Assembly: GCA_902574225.1 (NCBI GenBank)
Contig: CACGMO010000013.1
Span: forward strand, 1 to 62,280
Origin: an uncultured Alphaproteobacteria bacterium
GTDB taxonomy: Bacteria > Pseudomonadota > Alphaproteobacteria > Rhodobacterales > Rhodobacteraceae
Length of the DNA stretch: 62,280 bases
Direction: 5' to 3'
Shown here: one piece after another, positions 45,207 to 53,407 of the stretch
Numbering within the stretch: the stretch's first letter is position 1
How the letters are laid out: each line of letters opens with the position of its first letter
The notes under the pieces: model-generated
The model's input: only the letters and a program-made list of their open reading frames with translations
Database searches by the model: none
What the model was told of the DNA's origin: nothing
Program-made: the position numbers and the translations under genes

Positions 45207-46064
45207 CTATTTTTTTGCTAGATATGGTAAAATAGCAGAAAAATCCATACCTTTGCCACCCTCGGAAATGAAAGTTTCATATATTTCAGTTGCGTGCTTA
45301 CCTAATTCAGTAGGGGCTGATACTGCTTTAGCAGCTTCTTGAGAAAGCTTAAGGTCTTTTAACATCAAATCAGCTGCGAAACCAGGTTTATAGTCTCTGT
45401 CTGCAGGACTTTCTGGCCCTACTGCAGGAGCTGGGCAATACGTGTTAACAGACCAGCAAGATCCTGAAGATGTTGATACAACGTCAAATAATCGACTCCA
45501 ATTTAGATTTAGTTTTTGGGCCAAATTAAAAGCTTCGCATACTCCTATCATTGAAATTCCCAAAATCATATTATTACAAATCTTTGCCGACTGACCAGCT
45601 CCTGGCCCACCGCATAGCACAGATTTCTGACCCATTATTGCAAAATATGGTTCTATTTGGTCATAAGCATCTTTTTCTCCCCCAACCATAAATGTCAGTG
45701 TGCCATTCTCCGCACCTACAACACCACCAGATACTGGAGCATCTATCACCGCTATTGAATTTTTTTCAGCCTCTTTTGATACATGCAAAGCACTTTCCAC
45801 GTCCACTGTTGAACAATCAACAAGTATTGTTTTAGGGGTACACAAGGGTATGAGTTCCTCATAAACATTTCTCAAAACATTTCCATCAGGCAACATAGAA
45901 AAAATAATACTACATTTCTTTGCTATTTCAGTAATGGGGTCTTGAGTAATATCTCCGACATTGGTTGGAGCGACGTCAAAACCTAACAACTCATGACCAG
46001 CTTTAATTAAATTTCTTGCCATGGGTGCACCCATGTTGCCAAGCCCTATAAATCCTATTTTCAT
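45207..46064 (-). CDS. mmsB: 3-hydroxyisobutyrate dehydrogenase
   Basis: NAD-dependent oxidation of 3-hydroxyisobutyrate to methylmalonate semialdehyde in valine degradation. The 285 residues show IGFIGLGNMGAPMARNLIKAGH at the start, DAPVSGGVVGAENGTLTFMVGG (the substrate-binding family signature), a catalytic lysine in GAGQSAKICNNMILGISM and a C-terminal helical domain. It is the fourth gene of the val cluster, 18 nt after the HIBCH gene. Confidence 0.95.
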   Translation of the reverse strand: MKIGFIGLGNMGAPMARNLIKAGHELLGFDVAPTNVGDITQDPITEIAKKCSIIFSMLPDGNVLRNVYEELIPLCTPKTILVDCSTVDVESALHVSKEAEKNSIAVIDAPVSGGVVGAENGTLTFMVGGEKDAYDQIEPYFAIMGQKSVLCGGPGAGQSAKICNNMILGISMIGVCEAFNLAQKLNLNWSRLFDVVSTSSGSCWSVNTYCPAPAVGPESPADRDYKPGFAADLMLKDLKLSQEAAKAVSAPTELGKHATEIYETFISEGGKGMDFSAILPYLAKK

Positions 46065-46082
46065 GTTGGTGTACTCCTTAGT

Positions 46083-47093
46083 TTAACGATGAATAGTTTG
46101 AAAAAACGGTTTGAGGTCTTCATCTGAAACTTGGGTCAGATTTCTAATTTTCCATAACGGAGTTCGGTCTTTATCGATCACAGCTGCTCTTATTCCCTCT
46201 TGAAAGTCTCCAAATTCTTGTGATCGAGCAGTAAAACTATATTCTGTGTCTAGGGCGTCTGAAATATTAGTCCGAACCTTTTCCATTTTTAGCATTAATA
46301 TTGTATAAGCTACTGAAATAGGGGAGTTAAATCTTAATGCACTCAAGTCCTTTTCAAAAAATGGGTGCTGTAATCTTGACTCTATATTCTTAGTTGAGAC
46401 GTCAAACATAGCTTCTGAAATTTGTGAAAAAGAATTTTCTATTTCTGAGGCCTCTGTACTTCCCTGAAATTTCTTTATCCAATCAATATTTCCAGTATCA
46501 AAAAGTTTTTCTTTTAGATCCTCCCACTTTGTTTCTGGTATAAAATAATCAGCGAACCCACAATAAATAGCATCACTTGCTTTCATCCTTTTCCCAGTTA
46601 CGCCCAAAAAGGTACCTATGTTTCCAGGTAGTTTTGCAAGAAGAAAAGAGCCTCCAACGTCGGGAACTAGACCAATGCTACATTCCGGCATTGCTATTTT
46701 GCTTGTTTCCCCCACTACTCTATGACTACCATGGCATGAAACACCAACTCCTCCACCCATCGTGAAGCCTTGCATGAAAGCTACAAAAGGTTTTTTATAA
46801 TTAGCAATTTTCTCATTTAGCCGATACTCATCAGCCCAGAACTTCTTTCCATAAGCAAAGTTTTTATTAAACCCATTTTCGTATAGGATCTGGATGTCAC
46901 CACCAGCACAAAAGGCTCTATCTCCTTTAGCATCGATAATTACGAGGGCTATGCTTACGTCGGTTTCCCATTCAATTAATGCATTCTCTATAGAGAGTAT
47001 CATTGAATAGGTTAGTGAGTTTAACACGTCGGGTCGATTTAAAGTTATATGGCCTACACAGCCTGATTTTCGTATAAAAATCTCCTCCGACAT
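46083..47093 (-). CDS. 3-hydroxyisobutyryl-CoA hydrolase
   Basis: A 336-residue crotonase-family thioesterase of valine catabolism. The HIBCH features are DVLNSLTYSM near the N-terminus, GDRAFCAGGDIQILYENG, FMQGFTMGGGVGVSCHGSHRVV and ECSIGLVPDVGGSFLLAKL, the last holding the catalytic Glu/Asp pair region. The C-terminal EFGDFQEGIRAAVIDKDRTPLW is also typical. It lies 2 nt after the acyl-CoA dehydrogenase gene. Confidence 0.93.
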   Translation of the reverse strand: MSEEIFIRKSGCVGHITLNRPDVLNSLTYSMILSIENALIEWETDVSIALVIIDAKGDRAFCAGGDIQILYENGFNKNFAYGKKFWADEYRLNEKIANYKKPFVAFMQGFTMGGGVGVSCHGSHRVVGETSKIAMPECSIGLVPDVGGSFLLAKLPGNIGTFLGVTGKRMKASDAIYCGFADYFIPETKWEDLKEKLFDTGNIDWIKKFQGSTEASEIENSFSQISEAMFDVSTKNIESRLQHPFFEKDLSALRFNSPISVAYTILMLKMEKVRTNISDALDTEYSFTARSQEFGDFQEGIRAAVIDKDRTPLWKIRNLTQVSDEDLKPFFQTIHR

Positions 47094-47095
47094 TT

Positions 47096-48235
47096 TTACT
47101 CGGACAAAATAGCTCTTGCTATAATTACTCTCATAATCTCGTTTGTTCCCTCTAAAATTTGATGAACACGAAGATCACGTACTATTTTCTCTATGCCATA
47201 CTCTTCGAGATAGCCATAACCACCAAGTATTTGTAGGGCGGTATTTGATATTTCAAATGATACATCGGTAACCAATCGCTTTGCCATTGCGACGGAGACA
47301 GTAGCATCTGGCTTTGAATTATCTAATTTCCAAGCGGCGCTTCTCAAAAAAAGTCTTGCCGCCTCGAGTTGCGTTGCCATATCTGCCAACTTAAATTCTA
47401 TGGACTGAAATCTACTGATGGGTTTACCAAACGCTGATCTTTCCTTTGAATATGATTTTGCAATTTCATAGGCCTTTTGCGCGCCGCCTAAGGACGCGGC
47501 GGCAATATTGAGCCTTCCTCCATCTAAACCCTCCATAGCGTATTTGAAGCCAGCGCCTTCTTCACCTACAAGGTTTGCAGCAGGAATTGAGCAGTTATCA
47601 AATTGCACAATTGCAGTTGGTTGTGCTTTCCATCCCATTTTTTGCTCTTTTTTTCCGAAACTGAGACCTTTTTGTCCGTTTTCGACTAAGACCATTGATA
47701 TGCCGTTCGGTGTTTGATCTCCAGTCCTACACAGTACAACGTATAAATCTGAAAAACCTCCACCGGATATAAATGATTTTGATCCATTAAGGCTATATCC
47801 CTCATTTGTAATTGCTGCCTTTGTTTTTAGTGCAGCGGCATCTGACCCTGATCCAGGTTCTGTTAAACAATATGAACAAACGTCATCAAAGCTTACAATA
47901 TTTTTTAAAAATCTATCTTTTAAAACTTGGTCACCTCTCTTTGAGATTACCCATGCAGACATATTGTGGATTGAAATAAAAGAGGAGACAGAAGGGCAGG
48001 ACATTGCTAGAGCTTCAAATACGAGCGTTCCATCCAAGCGTGACATTCCGGAGCCACCATCTTCCTCAGAGACAATAATCCCTCCAAGTCCCAAACTTCC
48101 AGCCTCCTTCAAAAGTTTTCTGGGAATTTCTTCTTTCTTTTCCCAGTCTATCGCATTTGGAGCAATAGTTTCCTCACCAAATTCCCTAGCCGTGTTATAA
48201 AGAATATTTTGTTCTTCTGATAAAGAAAAATGCAC
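47096..48235 (-). CDS. acyl-CoA dehydrogenase (probably isobutyryl-CoA dehydrogenase)
   Basis: A 379-residue FAD enzyme. It has CLTEPGSGSDAAALKT, KSFISGGGFSDLYVVLCRTG, ERSAFGKPISRFQSIEFKLADM and the C-terminal signature QILGGYGYLEEYGIEKIVRDLRVHQILEGTNEIMR with the catalytic Glu in the EGTNE block. The isobutyryl-CoA specificity is inferred from the flanking mmsA and HIBCH genes. It is 3 nt from mmsA. Confidence 0.92.
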   Translation of the reverse strand: MHFSLSEEQNILYNTAREFGEETIAPNAIDWEKKEEIPRKLLKEAGSLGLGGIIVSEEDGGSGMSRLDGTLVFEALAMSCPSVSSFISIHNMSAWVISKRGDQVLKDRFLKNIVSFDDVCSYCLTEPGSGSDAAALKTKAAITNEGYSLNGSKSFISGGGFSDLYVVLCRTGDQTPNGISMVLVENGQKGLSFGKKEQKMGWKAQPTAIVQFDNCSIPAANLVGEEGAGFKYAMEGLDGGRLNIAAASLGGAQKAYEIAKSYSKERSAFGKPISRFQSIEFKLADMATQLEAARLFLRSAAWKLDNSKPDATVSVAMAKRLVTDVSFEISNTALQILGGYGYLEEYGIEKIVRDLRVHQILEGTNEIMRVIIARAILSE

Positions 48236-48238
48236 TAG

Positions 48239-49738
48239 CTACTCCATTGTCGGAATTGAAAAACTCGCTCCCTCCTTAATGCCAGTAGGCCATCGGGATG
48301 TAACAGTTTTTGTTTTTGTATAAAAACGAAAGGCATCTGGTCCGTGTTGGTTAAGATCTCCAAAAGCAGATTTTTTCCAGCCGCCGAAGGTGTGGTAAGC
48401 TAGCGGAACGGGTATTGGTACATTCACCCCTACCATTCCCACATTAACTTTATTAGCAAAATCACGAGCAGTGTCTCCGTCTCGAGTAAATATAGCAGTC
48501 CCGTTTCCGTATTGGTTAGTTTTCACAAGATCAAGAGCTTCCTCATAGTTTTTAGTTCGTACAGTAGACAGAACAGGTCCAAAAATCTCTTGCTTATATA
48601 TTTCCATTTCTTTTGTTACGTTGTCAAAAAGACACGCACCCACAAAAAATCCATTTTCGTAACCCTGCATTTTGAAATTTCTTCCATCAACTTTTAGAGA
48701 TGCTCCTTGTTCTACTCCTTTATCAACAAGTCCCAAAATTTTATTTTGTGCTTCTTTTGTAACTACAGGACCAAAATCAATATCTGTACCAGCCGTGTAG
48801 GGACCTATTTTTAGCGACTCTATTTTAGGTATAAGTTTTTCAACTAATTTATCAGCTGTTTTATCCCCAACTGGTACCGCTACGGAGATTGCCATACATC
48901 TCTCGCCAGCAGCTCCATATCCAGCTCCTACCAGTGCATCAGCAGCTTGATCCATATCTGCATCTGGCATTATCAGCATATGATTTTTTGCACCTGCGAA
49001 ACACTGTACTCTTTTTCCATTAGCACAACCTTTTGTGTAAATATATTCAGCGATTGGTGTGCTACCCACAAATCCAACAGCTTGTATTGTTTCGTTATCC
49101 AATATAGCGTCTACAACCTCTTTATCCCCATTTACGACTTGCAAAATGCCTTCTGGCAAACCTGCTTCTAATAGTAATTCGGCTAAAGCCATAGGCACTG
49201 ATGGATCTCTTTCAGATGGCTTCAGAATAAAAGCGTTACCCGCGACGATTGCAGGACAAAACTTCCACATAGGTATCATGGCTGGGAAGTTAAATGGAGT
49301 AATACCGGCAACGACGCCAAGCGGCTGTCGCATTGAATACATATCAATTCCCGGTCCCGCACTATCTGTAAATTCTCCCTTTAGAAGGTGTGGCGCTCCT
49401 ATACAGAACTCAGCCACTTCTAATCCTCTGATTATGTCACCTTCTGCATCCGGTAACGTCTTACCGTGTTCGGATGACAATAGTGCCGACAATTTATCCA
49501 TGTCTCTATGAAGTAATTCAACAAACTTCATTATAACTCTCGCACGCTTTTGCGGGTTGACCTCTGCCCATTTTGGCTGCGCTACATTAGCCAATTCGAC
49601 GGCTTCGTTTAGCTCGTCGCGTGTTGCATAAGCCACCTCGGCTTGCACCTCGCCAGTAGCAGGATTAAACACTTGCCCGCTTTTTTTTGATTTTCCAGGT
49701 ACTTCTTTGCCGTTAATAAAGTGGCCTATTGCTTTCAT
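48239..49738 (-). CDS. mmsA: methylmalonate-semialdehyde dehydrogenase (CoA-acylating)
   Basis: A 499-residue aldehyde dehydrogenase that turns methylmalonate semialdehyde into propionyl-CoA. It has GVVAGITPFNFPAMIPMWKFCPAIVAGN, FVGSTPIAEYIYTKG, GAKNHMLIMPDADMDQAADALVGAGYGAAGERCMAISVAV with the catalytic Cys in GERCM, and a normal length. It is the promoter-proximal gene of the valine operon (mmsA, acyl-CoA dehydrogenase, HIBCH, mmsB). Confidence 0.96.
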   Translation of the reverse strand: MKAIGHFINGKEVPGKSKKSGQVFNPATGEVQAEVAYATRDELNEAVELANVAQPKWAEVNPQKRARVIMKFVELLHRDMDKLSALLSSEHGKTLPDAEGDIIRGLEVAEFCIGAPHLLKGEFTDSAGPGIDMYSMRQPLGVVAGITPFNFPAMIPMWKFCPAIVAGNAFILKPSERDPSVPMALAELLLEAGLPEGILQVVNGDKEVVDAILDNETIQAVGFVGSTPIAEYIYTKGCANGKRVQCFAGAKNHMLIMPDADMDQAADALVGAGYGAAGERCMAISVAVPVGDKTADKLVEKLIPKIESLKIGPYTAGTDIDFGPVVTKEAQNKILGLVDKGVEQGASLKVDGRNFKMQGYENGFFVGACLFDNVTKEMEIYKQEIFGPVLSTVRTKNYEEALDLVKTNQYGNGTAIFTRDGDTARDFANKVNVGMVGVNVPIPVPLAYHTFGGWKKSAFGDLNQHGPDAFRFYTKTKTVTSRWPTGIKEGASFSIPTME

Positions 49739-49821
49739 TTAATCCTCCGATTATATCTCTTCAAAAATATAGTTTATCAAATAACTATAAAATGTAATAA
49801 AAAAGTTTTATGAGTTCAAAG

Positions 49822-49848
49822 AGCCCTCATTCCTTATGAAGAAGGGCT
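49822..49848 (-). terminator. hairpin between the small lipoprotein gene and mmsA
   Basis: AGCCCT at 49822-49827 pairs with AGGGCT at 49843-49848 across a 15-nt loop. A T-rich stretch follows on both sides, more clearly on the + strand (GTTTGATTT). It could end transcription of the lipoprotein gene before mmsA, but the stem is short. Confidence 0.4.
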
Positions 49849-49855
49849 GTTTGAT

Positions 49856-49939
49856 TTAGATAAATGGTATCAATGGCACATCAAAAGATGAGCATGCGGA
49901 CAATAACACCAACGAACTTAGTAAAATAATTTGTTTCAT
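49856..49939 (-). CDS. candidate tiny lipoprotein (27 residues)
   Basis: The frame encodes a signal sequence MKQIILLSSLVLLSAC with a lipobox L-S-A-C, followed by only SSFDVPLIPFI and a stop. GGAG lies 8 nt before the ATG. The lipidated mature peptide would be 12 residues. Very short lipoproteins ending in a P-L-I-P-x-I/V-type tail resemble small alphaproteobacterial lipoproteins (I cannot name one). It lies downstream of glutathione peroxidase on the same strand (30 nt), so it may share its transcript. Confidence 0.65.
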   Translation of the reverse strand: MKQIILLSSLVLLSACSSFDVPLIPFI

Positions 49940-49969
49940 CTTAACATCTCCAACTTTTAGTTAAGATGA

Positions 49970-50500
49970 TTAAGGTTGTTTTAGTATTTCGTCAACCACT
50001 TTCAGTATGCTGGTTGAATTAGGTCTTGTTAGAGAATTGAAACTACTGTGGAAGTGTCCATTCTTGTCCAATAAAACTTTATAAAAATTCCATTTTGGTT
50101 GAAAGTTGTGTTCTTTTTTTAACCAACGGTAAAATGGGTGAGCATTTTTGCCTCGAATCGAAGTGATTTCTGTCATGGGTAGAGTAAGATCAAATGATAC
50201 ATTACAAAACTCCTTAACTTTAGAATTACTTGACAGCTCCTGATTGAAATCGTTGGATGGCACAGCGATAACTACTAGCCCCTTGTCTTTGTAACTTCTG
50301 TGTAATTTCTCTAAATTAGAATATTGGTTTGTAAATCCGCACCTTGAAGCAGTATTGGTAACCAATACCGCCTTGCCTTTATACGCCCTTATATCCAAGG
50401 AGCCTCCGTCAATACTTTTAAATGAGAATTCAGTTGCATCTGTGAGTGCCGGAGCGACGCTTGAAAAAAACAATATAATAACCTTCAGAAATAACTTCAT
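49970..50500 (-). CDS. glutathione peroxidase family protein, exported
   Basis: A 176-residue thiol peroxidase with a predicted signal peptide (about 1-22), so it probably acts in the periplasm. The active site block is NTASRCGFTNQYSNLEKL with cysteine (C54) in place of selenocysteine. The second block VVIAVPSNDFNQE and the Trp in PKWNFYKVLLDKNG complete the catalytic set. Whether glutathione or thioredoxin is the reductant is not shown. It detoxifies hydroperoxides. Confidence 0.92.
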   Translation of the reverse strand: MKLFLKVIILFFSSVAPALTDATEFSFKSIDGGSLDIRAYKGKAVLVTNTASRCGFTNQYSNLEKLHRSYKDKGLVVIAVPSNDFNQELSSNSKVKEFCNVSFDLTLPMTEITSIRGKNAHPFYRWLKKEHNFQPKWNFYKVLLDKNGHFHSSFNSLTRPNSTSILKVVDEILKQP

Positions 50501-50555
50501 ATTTGTGACCTGAGAAGGTACAAATAGATTTAATTTTTAAAAAGTAAAGAAAAAA

Positions 50556-50660
50556 TTATTCGTTGTTTTTCCTGTGGGATTCCAAAGCCAAAATCAACGC
50601 AATAATAGCTATACAAATAATAAAGACAAAAACAAACATTGCGCCAAGACTACCTTCCAT
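50556..50660 (-). CDS. candidate small single-helix membrane protein (34 residues)
   Basis: Encodes MEGSLGAMFVFVFIICIAIIAL followed by a short charged tail ending in ESHRKNNE. GAGGG lies 8 nt before the ATG. The helix and the charged C-terminus give an N-out topology like small membrane accessory peptides of respiratory complexes, but no family is recognised. It sits between the PsiE-family and glutathione peroxidase genes, all on the same strand. Confidence 0.55.
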   Translation of the reverse strand: MEGSLGAMFVFVFIICIAIIALILALESHRKNNE

Positions 50661-50696
50661 TTTTATACCCTCTTTAGTTTGAAACTCTATATATTA

Positions 50697-51089
50697 TTAA
50701 TTACTTTTTTTACTATTAAAATCGAAATCTTCTGCTCTAGAAACATTTTTATGTGTTACAATGAAACAAGCTATAGCAAGGAGAAGAACTGCACCAGCCT
50801 CGTATATAAGGTTTTGTGGATCAGAGCCCTTACCCTGCAAGATTATCATGCGACTAAGAGCGGTAATCGCAATGAATAAAGGTAGCAGTATCGGTATTCG
50901 TCGACTTTTGTAAAAAATTGCTACCATCCCCAGAACCTCGGTGTAGATAAAAAGAAGTAAGAGGTCTGCTAATTGAACCTTTTGTTGTAGTATTAGATAG
51001 TAAATTTCTTGACCGGTAGCAAAGACAGTTGCTATGCCGATTAAAGTTAAAAGTACTTTTTCTGTAATTTTTATGGTTTCCTCTATCAT
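50697..51089 (-). CDS. PsiE-family membrane protein
   Basis: A 130-residue protein with four predicted helices and the PsiE family layout: VLLTLIGIATVFATGQEIYYLI, LLLLFIYTEVLGMVAIF, RIPILLPLFIAITALSRMIIL, and a final helix. The family is called phosphate-starvation-inducible in E. coli, but its function is unknown. Its ATG overlaps the hisE stop (ATGA), so it is co-translated with histidine genes here. Confidence 0.87.
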   Translation of the reverse strand: MIEETIKITEKVLLTLIGIATVFATGQEIYYLILQQKVQLADLLLLFIYTEVLGMVAIFYKSRRIPILLPLFIAITALSRMIILQGKGSDPQNLIYEAGAVLLLAIACFIVTHKNVSRAEDFDFNSKKSN

Positions 51090-51406
51090 TCTAAATTCCT
51101 TTGTCTTTTCTCTTCAATCCCCGATATGCCTTCTCTAGAAGCTAACTCAGTCATTACTTCGTTAATAGATATATTTTTTGATCTCAACAAAACCAACATA
51201 TGATACAAAGTATCAGCAGCCTCTCCAATAATCTCTTTTTTTTTCTTTTTTACACTAGCAACTATGAGTTCTATTGCCTCCTCGCCAAATTTTTCTGCGC
51301 ATTTTTCTGTTCCTTTCTTTAATAGCTTTGCGGTATGTGATTTGTTTGGAGACTTAGTTGTTTTTCCTTGAATTGTTAAATCCAATCTTTCAAGTATTTT
51401 GTTCAT
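51086..51406 (-). CDS. hisE: phosphoribosyl-ATP pyrophosphatase
   Basis: A 106-residue enzyme of the second histidine step. The helical MazG-like core has KLLKKGTEKCAEKFGEEAIELIVAS and GEAADTLYHMLVLL, with the acidic residues that bind Mg2+. It overlaps hisF at its start and the PsiE gene at its end, both by 4 nt. Confidence 0.95.
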   Translation of the reverse strand: MNKILERLDLTIQGKTTKSPNKSHTAKLLKKGTEKCAEKFGEEAIELIVASVKKKKKEIIGEAADTLYHMLVLLRSKNISINEVMTELASREGISGIEEKRQRNLE

Positions 51407-52167
51407 GTCATCCTCATGGGTACGTTAGATTTATTAAGAAACTCTTTTACTTCCGATATGGAAATTTCGTTAAAGTGAAAAACGGATGCAGCAAGCAAAG
51501 CTGATGCTCCACCGTCTTTAACAGCCTCAAGGAAATGTTCTACCTTGCCAGCACCTCCCGATGCTATTACCGGTATTCTTACCAGATCTGTTATGGTTTT
51601 TAGGAGCTTTATATCATATCCATCTTGGACACCATCTTTATCCATCGAGGTTAATAAAATCTCTCCAGCACCATTGTCTTCCATAGATTTTGCAAACTCA
51701 GTAACTTTTATACCAGTGGACCTAGTTCCTCCATGGGTAAAAACTTCCCAATCGTTTATGCTCGCACTAAATTTGGCGTCTATTGCTACAACGATGCATT
51801 GACTGCCAAATTTATTGGCAGCTAAAGATATCAACTGAGGATTAGATACAGCGGCGCTGTTAAAACTTACTTTATCCGCTCCATGATTAAGTAGCTTTTC
51901 AACTTCAGAGTCTTTTCGCACTCCTCCTCCAACCGTTAAAGGCATAAAGCATTGTTCGGCTGTTTTTCTTACAATTTCATATGTTGTATTCCTATTCTCT
52001 TGGGAAGCCGAAATGTCTAAAAAGCATAATTCATCTGCACCTTTATCATTATAAATTTTTGCTATTTCGACAGGATCACCAGCATCACGCAGGTTAATAA
52101 AATTTGTTCCTTTTACAACTCTACCATCTTTAACGTCTAAACATGGTATGATACGCGTTTTCAACAT
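51403..52167 (-). CDS. hisF: imidazole glycerol phosphate synthase, cyclase subunit
   Basis: A 254-residue (beta/alpha)8 enzyme. It has the catalytic Asp in IIPCLDVKDGRVVKG, TVGGGVRKDSEVEKLL, and the second catalytic Asp in EILLTSMDKDGVQDGYD. It uses ammonia delivered by HisH. It is 1 nt from hisA. Confidence 0.97.
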   Translation of the reverse strand: MLKTRIIPCLDVKDGRVVKGTNFINLRDAGDPVEIAKIYNDKGADELCFLDISASQENRNTTYEIVRKTAEQCFMPLTVGGGVRKDSEVEKLLNHGADKVSFNSAAVSNPQLISLAANKFGSQCIVVAIDAKFSASINDWEVFTHGGTRSTGIKVTEFAKSMEDNGAGEILLTSMDKDGVQDGYDIKLLKTITDLVRIPVIASGGAGKVEHFLEAVKDGGASALLAASVFHFNEISISEVKEFLNKSNVPMRMT

Positions 52168-52168
52168 T

Positions 52169-52888
52169 TTAATCCTTTAAAATTCTTAATGCGTCTTCAA
52201 TTCGTAGGGCTCCAGTATATATTGCTTTTCCAGCGATAACTCCCTCCAAGTTCGGAATATTTTGTTTTACGTTTTCAAGATTCTCGGGGCCATTTATACC
52301 TCCCGATCCAATTACGGGAATACTTACATGATCCGACAATCTCTTTGTATCATTAGAATTCAACCCCTTCAATAAGCCATCTCTATCTATGTCTGTGAAA
52401 ATAATTGCATCAACACCACAATCTTCGAAACTTTTTGCTAGGTCTAAAGTGTTTTTATTTGATGTAGTTTTCCAGCCTGCAGTAGCGACCTTATTTGACC
52501 TGGAGTCTAGCGCAATCAAGATGCCATCGAATAGCCTACATGCCTCTTGAACTACAGAAGGGTTAGAAACAGCTACAGTCCCTAAAATGATACGATTTAC
52601 ACCTTTAGACTTCCAAAATTCTATTTGTTTCAGAGTTCTTATCCCTCCACCAACTTGAATTTTAAGGGAAGTAGAGCTTATTATCTCTTCAATGGTTTTT
52701 ACATTCTTCGTACTACCAGAAACTGCACCATCTAGGTCTACTACGTGTAACCAATGACACCCTGCCTCTTGAAATATTTTTGCTTGCGCAACAGGATCAT
52801 CATTGTAGACAATCGCAGTGTCAAGTTCTCCTCGCAGTAATCTTACACACTGACCTTCTTTCAGATCAATGGCTGGGTAAAAATTCAA
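52169..52888 (-). CDS. hisA: phosphoribosylformimino-5-aminoimidazole carboxamide ribotide isomerase
   Basis: A 239-residue (beta/alpha)8 isomerase, homologous to HisF. AIDLKEGQCVRLLRG holds the catalytic Asp, QVGGGIRTLKQIEFW the phosphate site, and IIFTDIDRDGLLKGLN the second Asp. The start is TTG at 52888 with GGAAAG 7 nt upstream. It is separated from hisH by an oppositely oriented DUF2147 gene. Confidence 0.96.
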   Translation of the reverse strand: MNFYPAIDLKEGQCVRLLRGELDTAIVYNDDPVAQAKIFQEAGCHWLHVVDLDGAVSGSTKNVKTIEEIISSTSLKIQVGGGIRTLKQIEFWKSKGVNRIILGTVAVSNPSVVQEACRLFDGILIALDSRSNKVATAGWKTTSNKNTLDLAKSFEDCGVDAIIFTDIDRDGLLKGLNSNDTKRLSDHVSIPVIGSGGINGPENLENVKQNIPNLEGVIAGKAIYTGALRIEDALRILKD

Positions 52889-52997
52889 CTTAACTTTCCT
52901 TACCTAAGTTTTTTTAGTAAAATAACACCGTGAGTTTAATACAATGTAATTTATTTATTAACAAGATTTTAAGACTTTTCTGATGGAGCAAATATTT

Positions 52998-53402
52998 ATG
53001 AGGAAATTTGTAGCGATAGTAGCTTTTTTTATGATAAGCACTAATGTTTTTGCCGGGGCGTTTTTAGGTACGTACAAAACTATGCCAAGCAAAAAAACTG
53101 GGGGCTGGGCTCATGTAAAATTTGGAGCATGTAAAGAGAATAAACACCTAACATGTGGTACTTTGGTGAAGGCTTTTTCTAAAGATGGGAACGTGATAAG
53201 AGATTACGAACACAAGGGCAAGTATGTTGTTTGGGACATGAAAAAAGAAGGAGATAACGACTTTTCAGGGGGCAAAATTAAAGATTATAGTGATGGGAAA
53301 GTCTATAATTCAAAATTGGAAATACTGACAAAGAATAAAATCGGCGTGTCGGGATGTGTGTTGTTCATTTGTCAAGCACAAGAATGGAACAAAATAAAAT
53401 AG
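52998..53402 (+). CDS. DUF2147 family exported protein
   Basis: A 134-residue protein with a signal peptide (about 1-19, ending VFAGA) and a small beta-rich domain. It has YKTMPSKKTGGWAHVKFGAC and WDMKKEGDNDFSGGKIKDYSDGKVYNSKLEIL, typical of DUF2147. Two Cys pairs are likely to form disulfides. The second ATG is preferred because GGAG lies 9 nt before it. The function of the family is unknown. It stands between hisH and hisA but on the opposite strand. Confidence 0.82.
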   Translation: MRKFVAIVAFFMISTNVFAGAFLGTYKTMPSKKTGGWAHVKFGACKENKHLTCGTLVKAFSKDGNVIRDYEHKGKYVVWDMKKEGDNDFSGGKIKDYSDGKVYNSKLEILTKNKIGVSGCVLFICQAQEWNKIK

Positions 53403-53407
53403 GTTCC

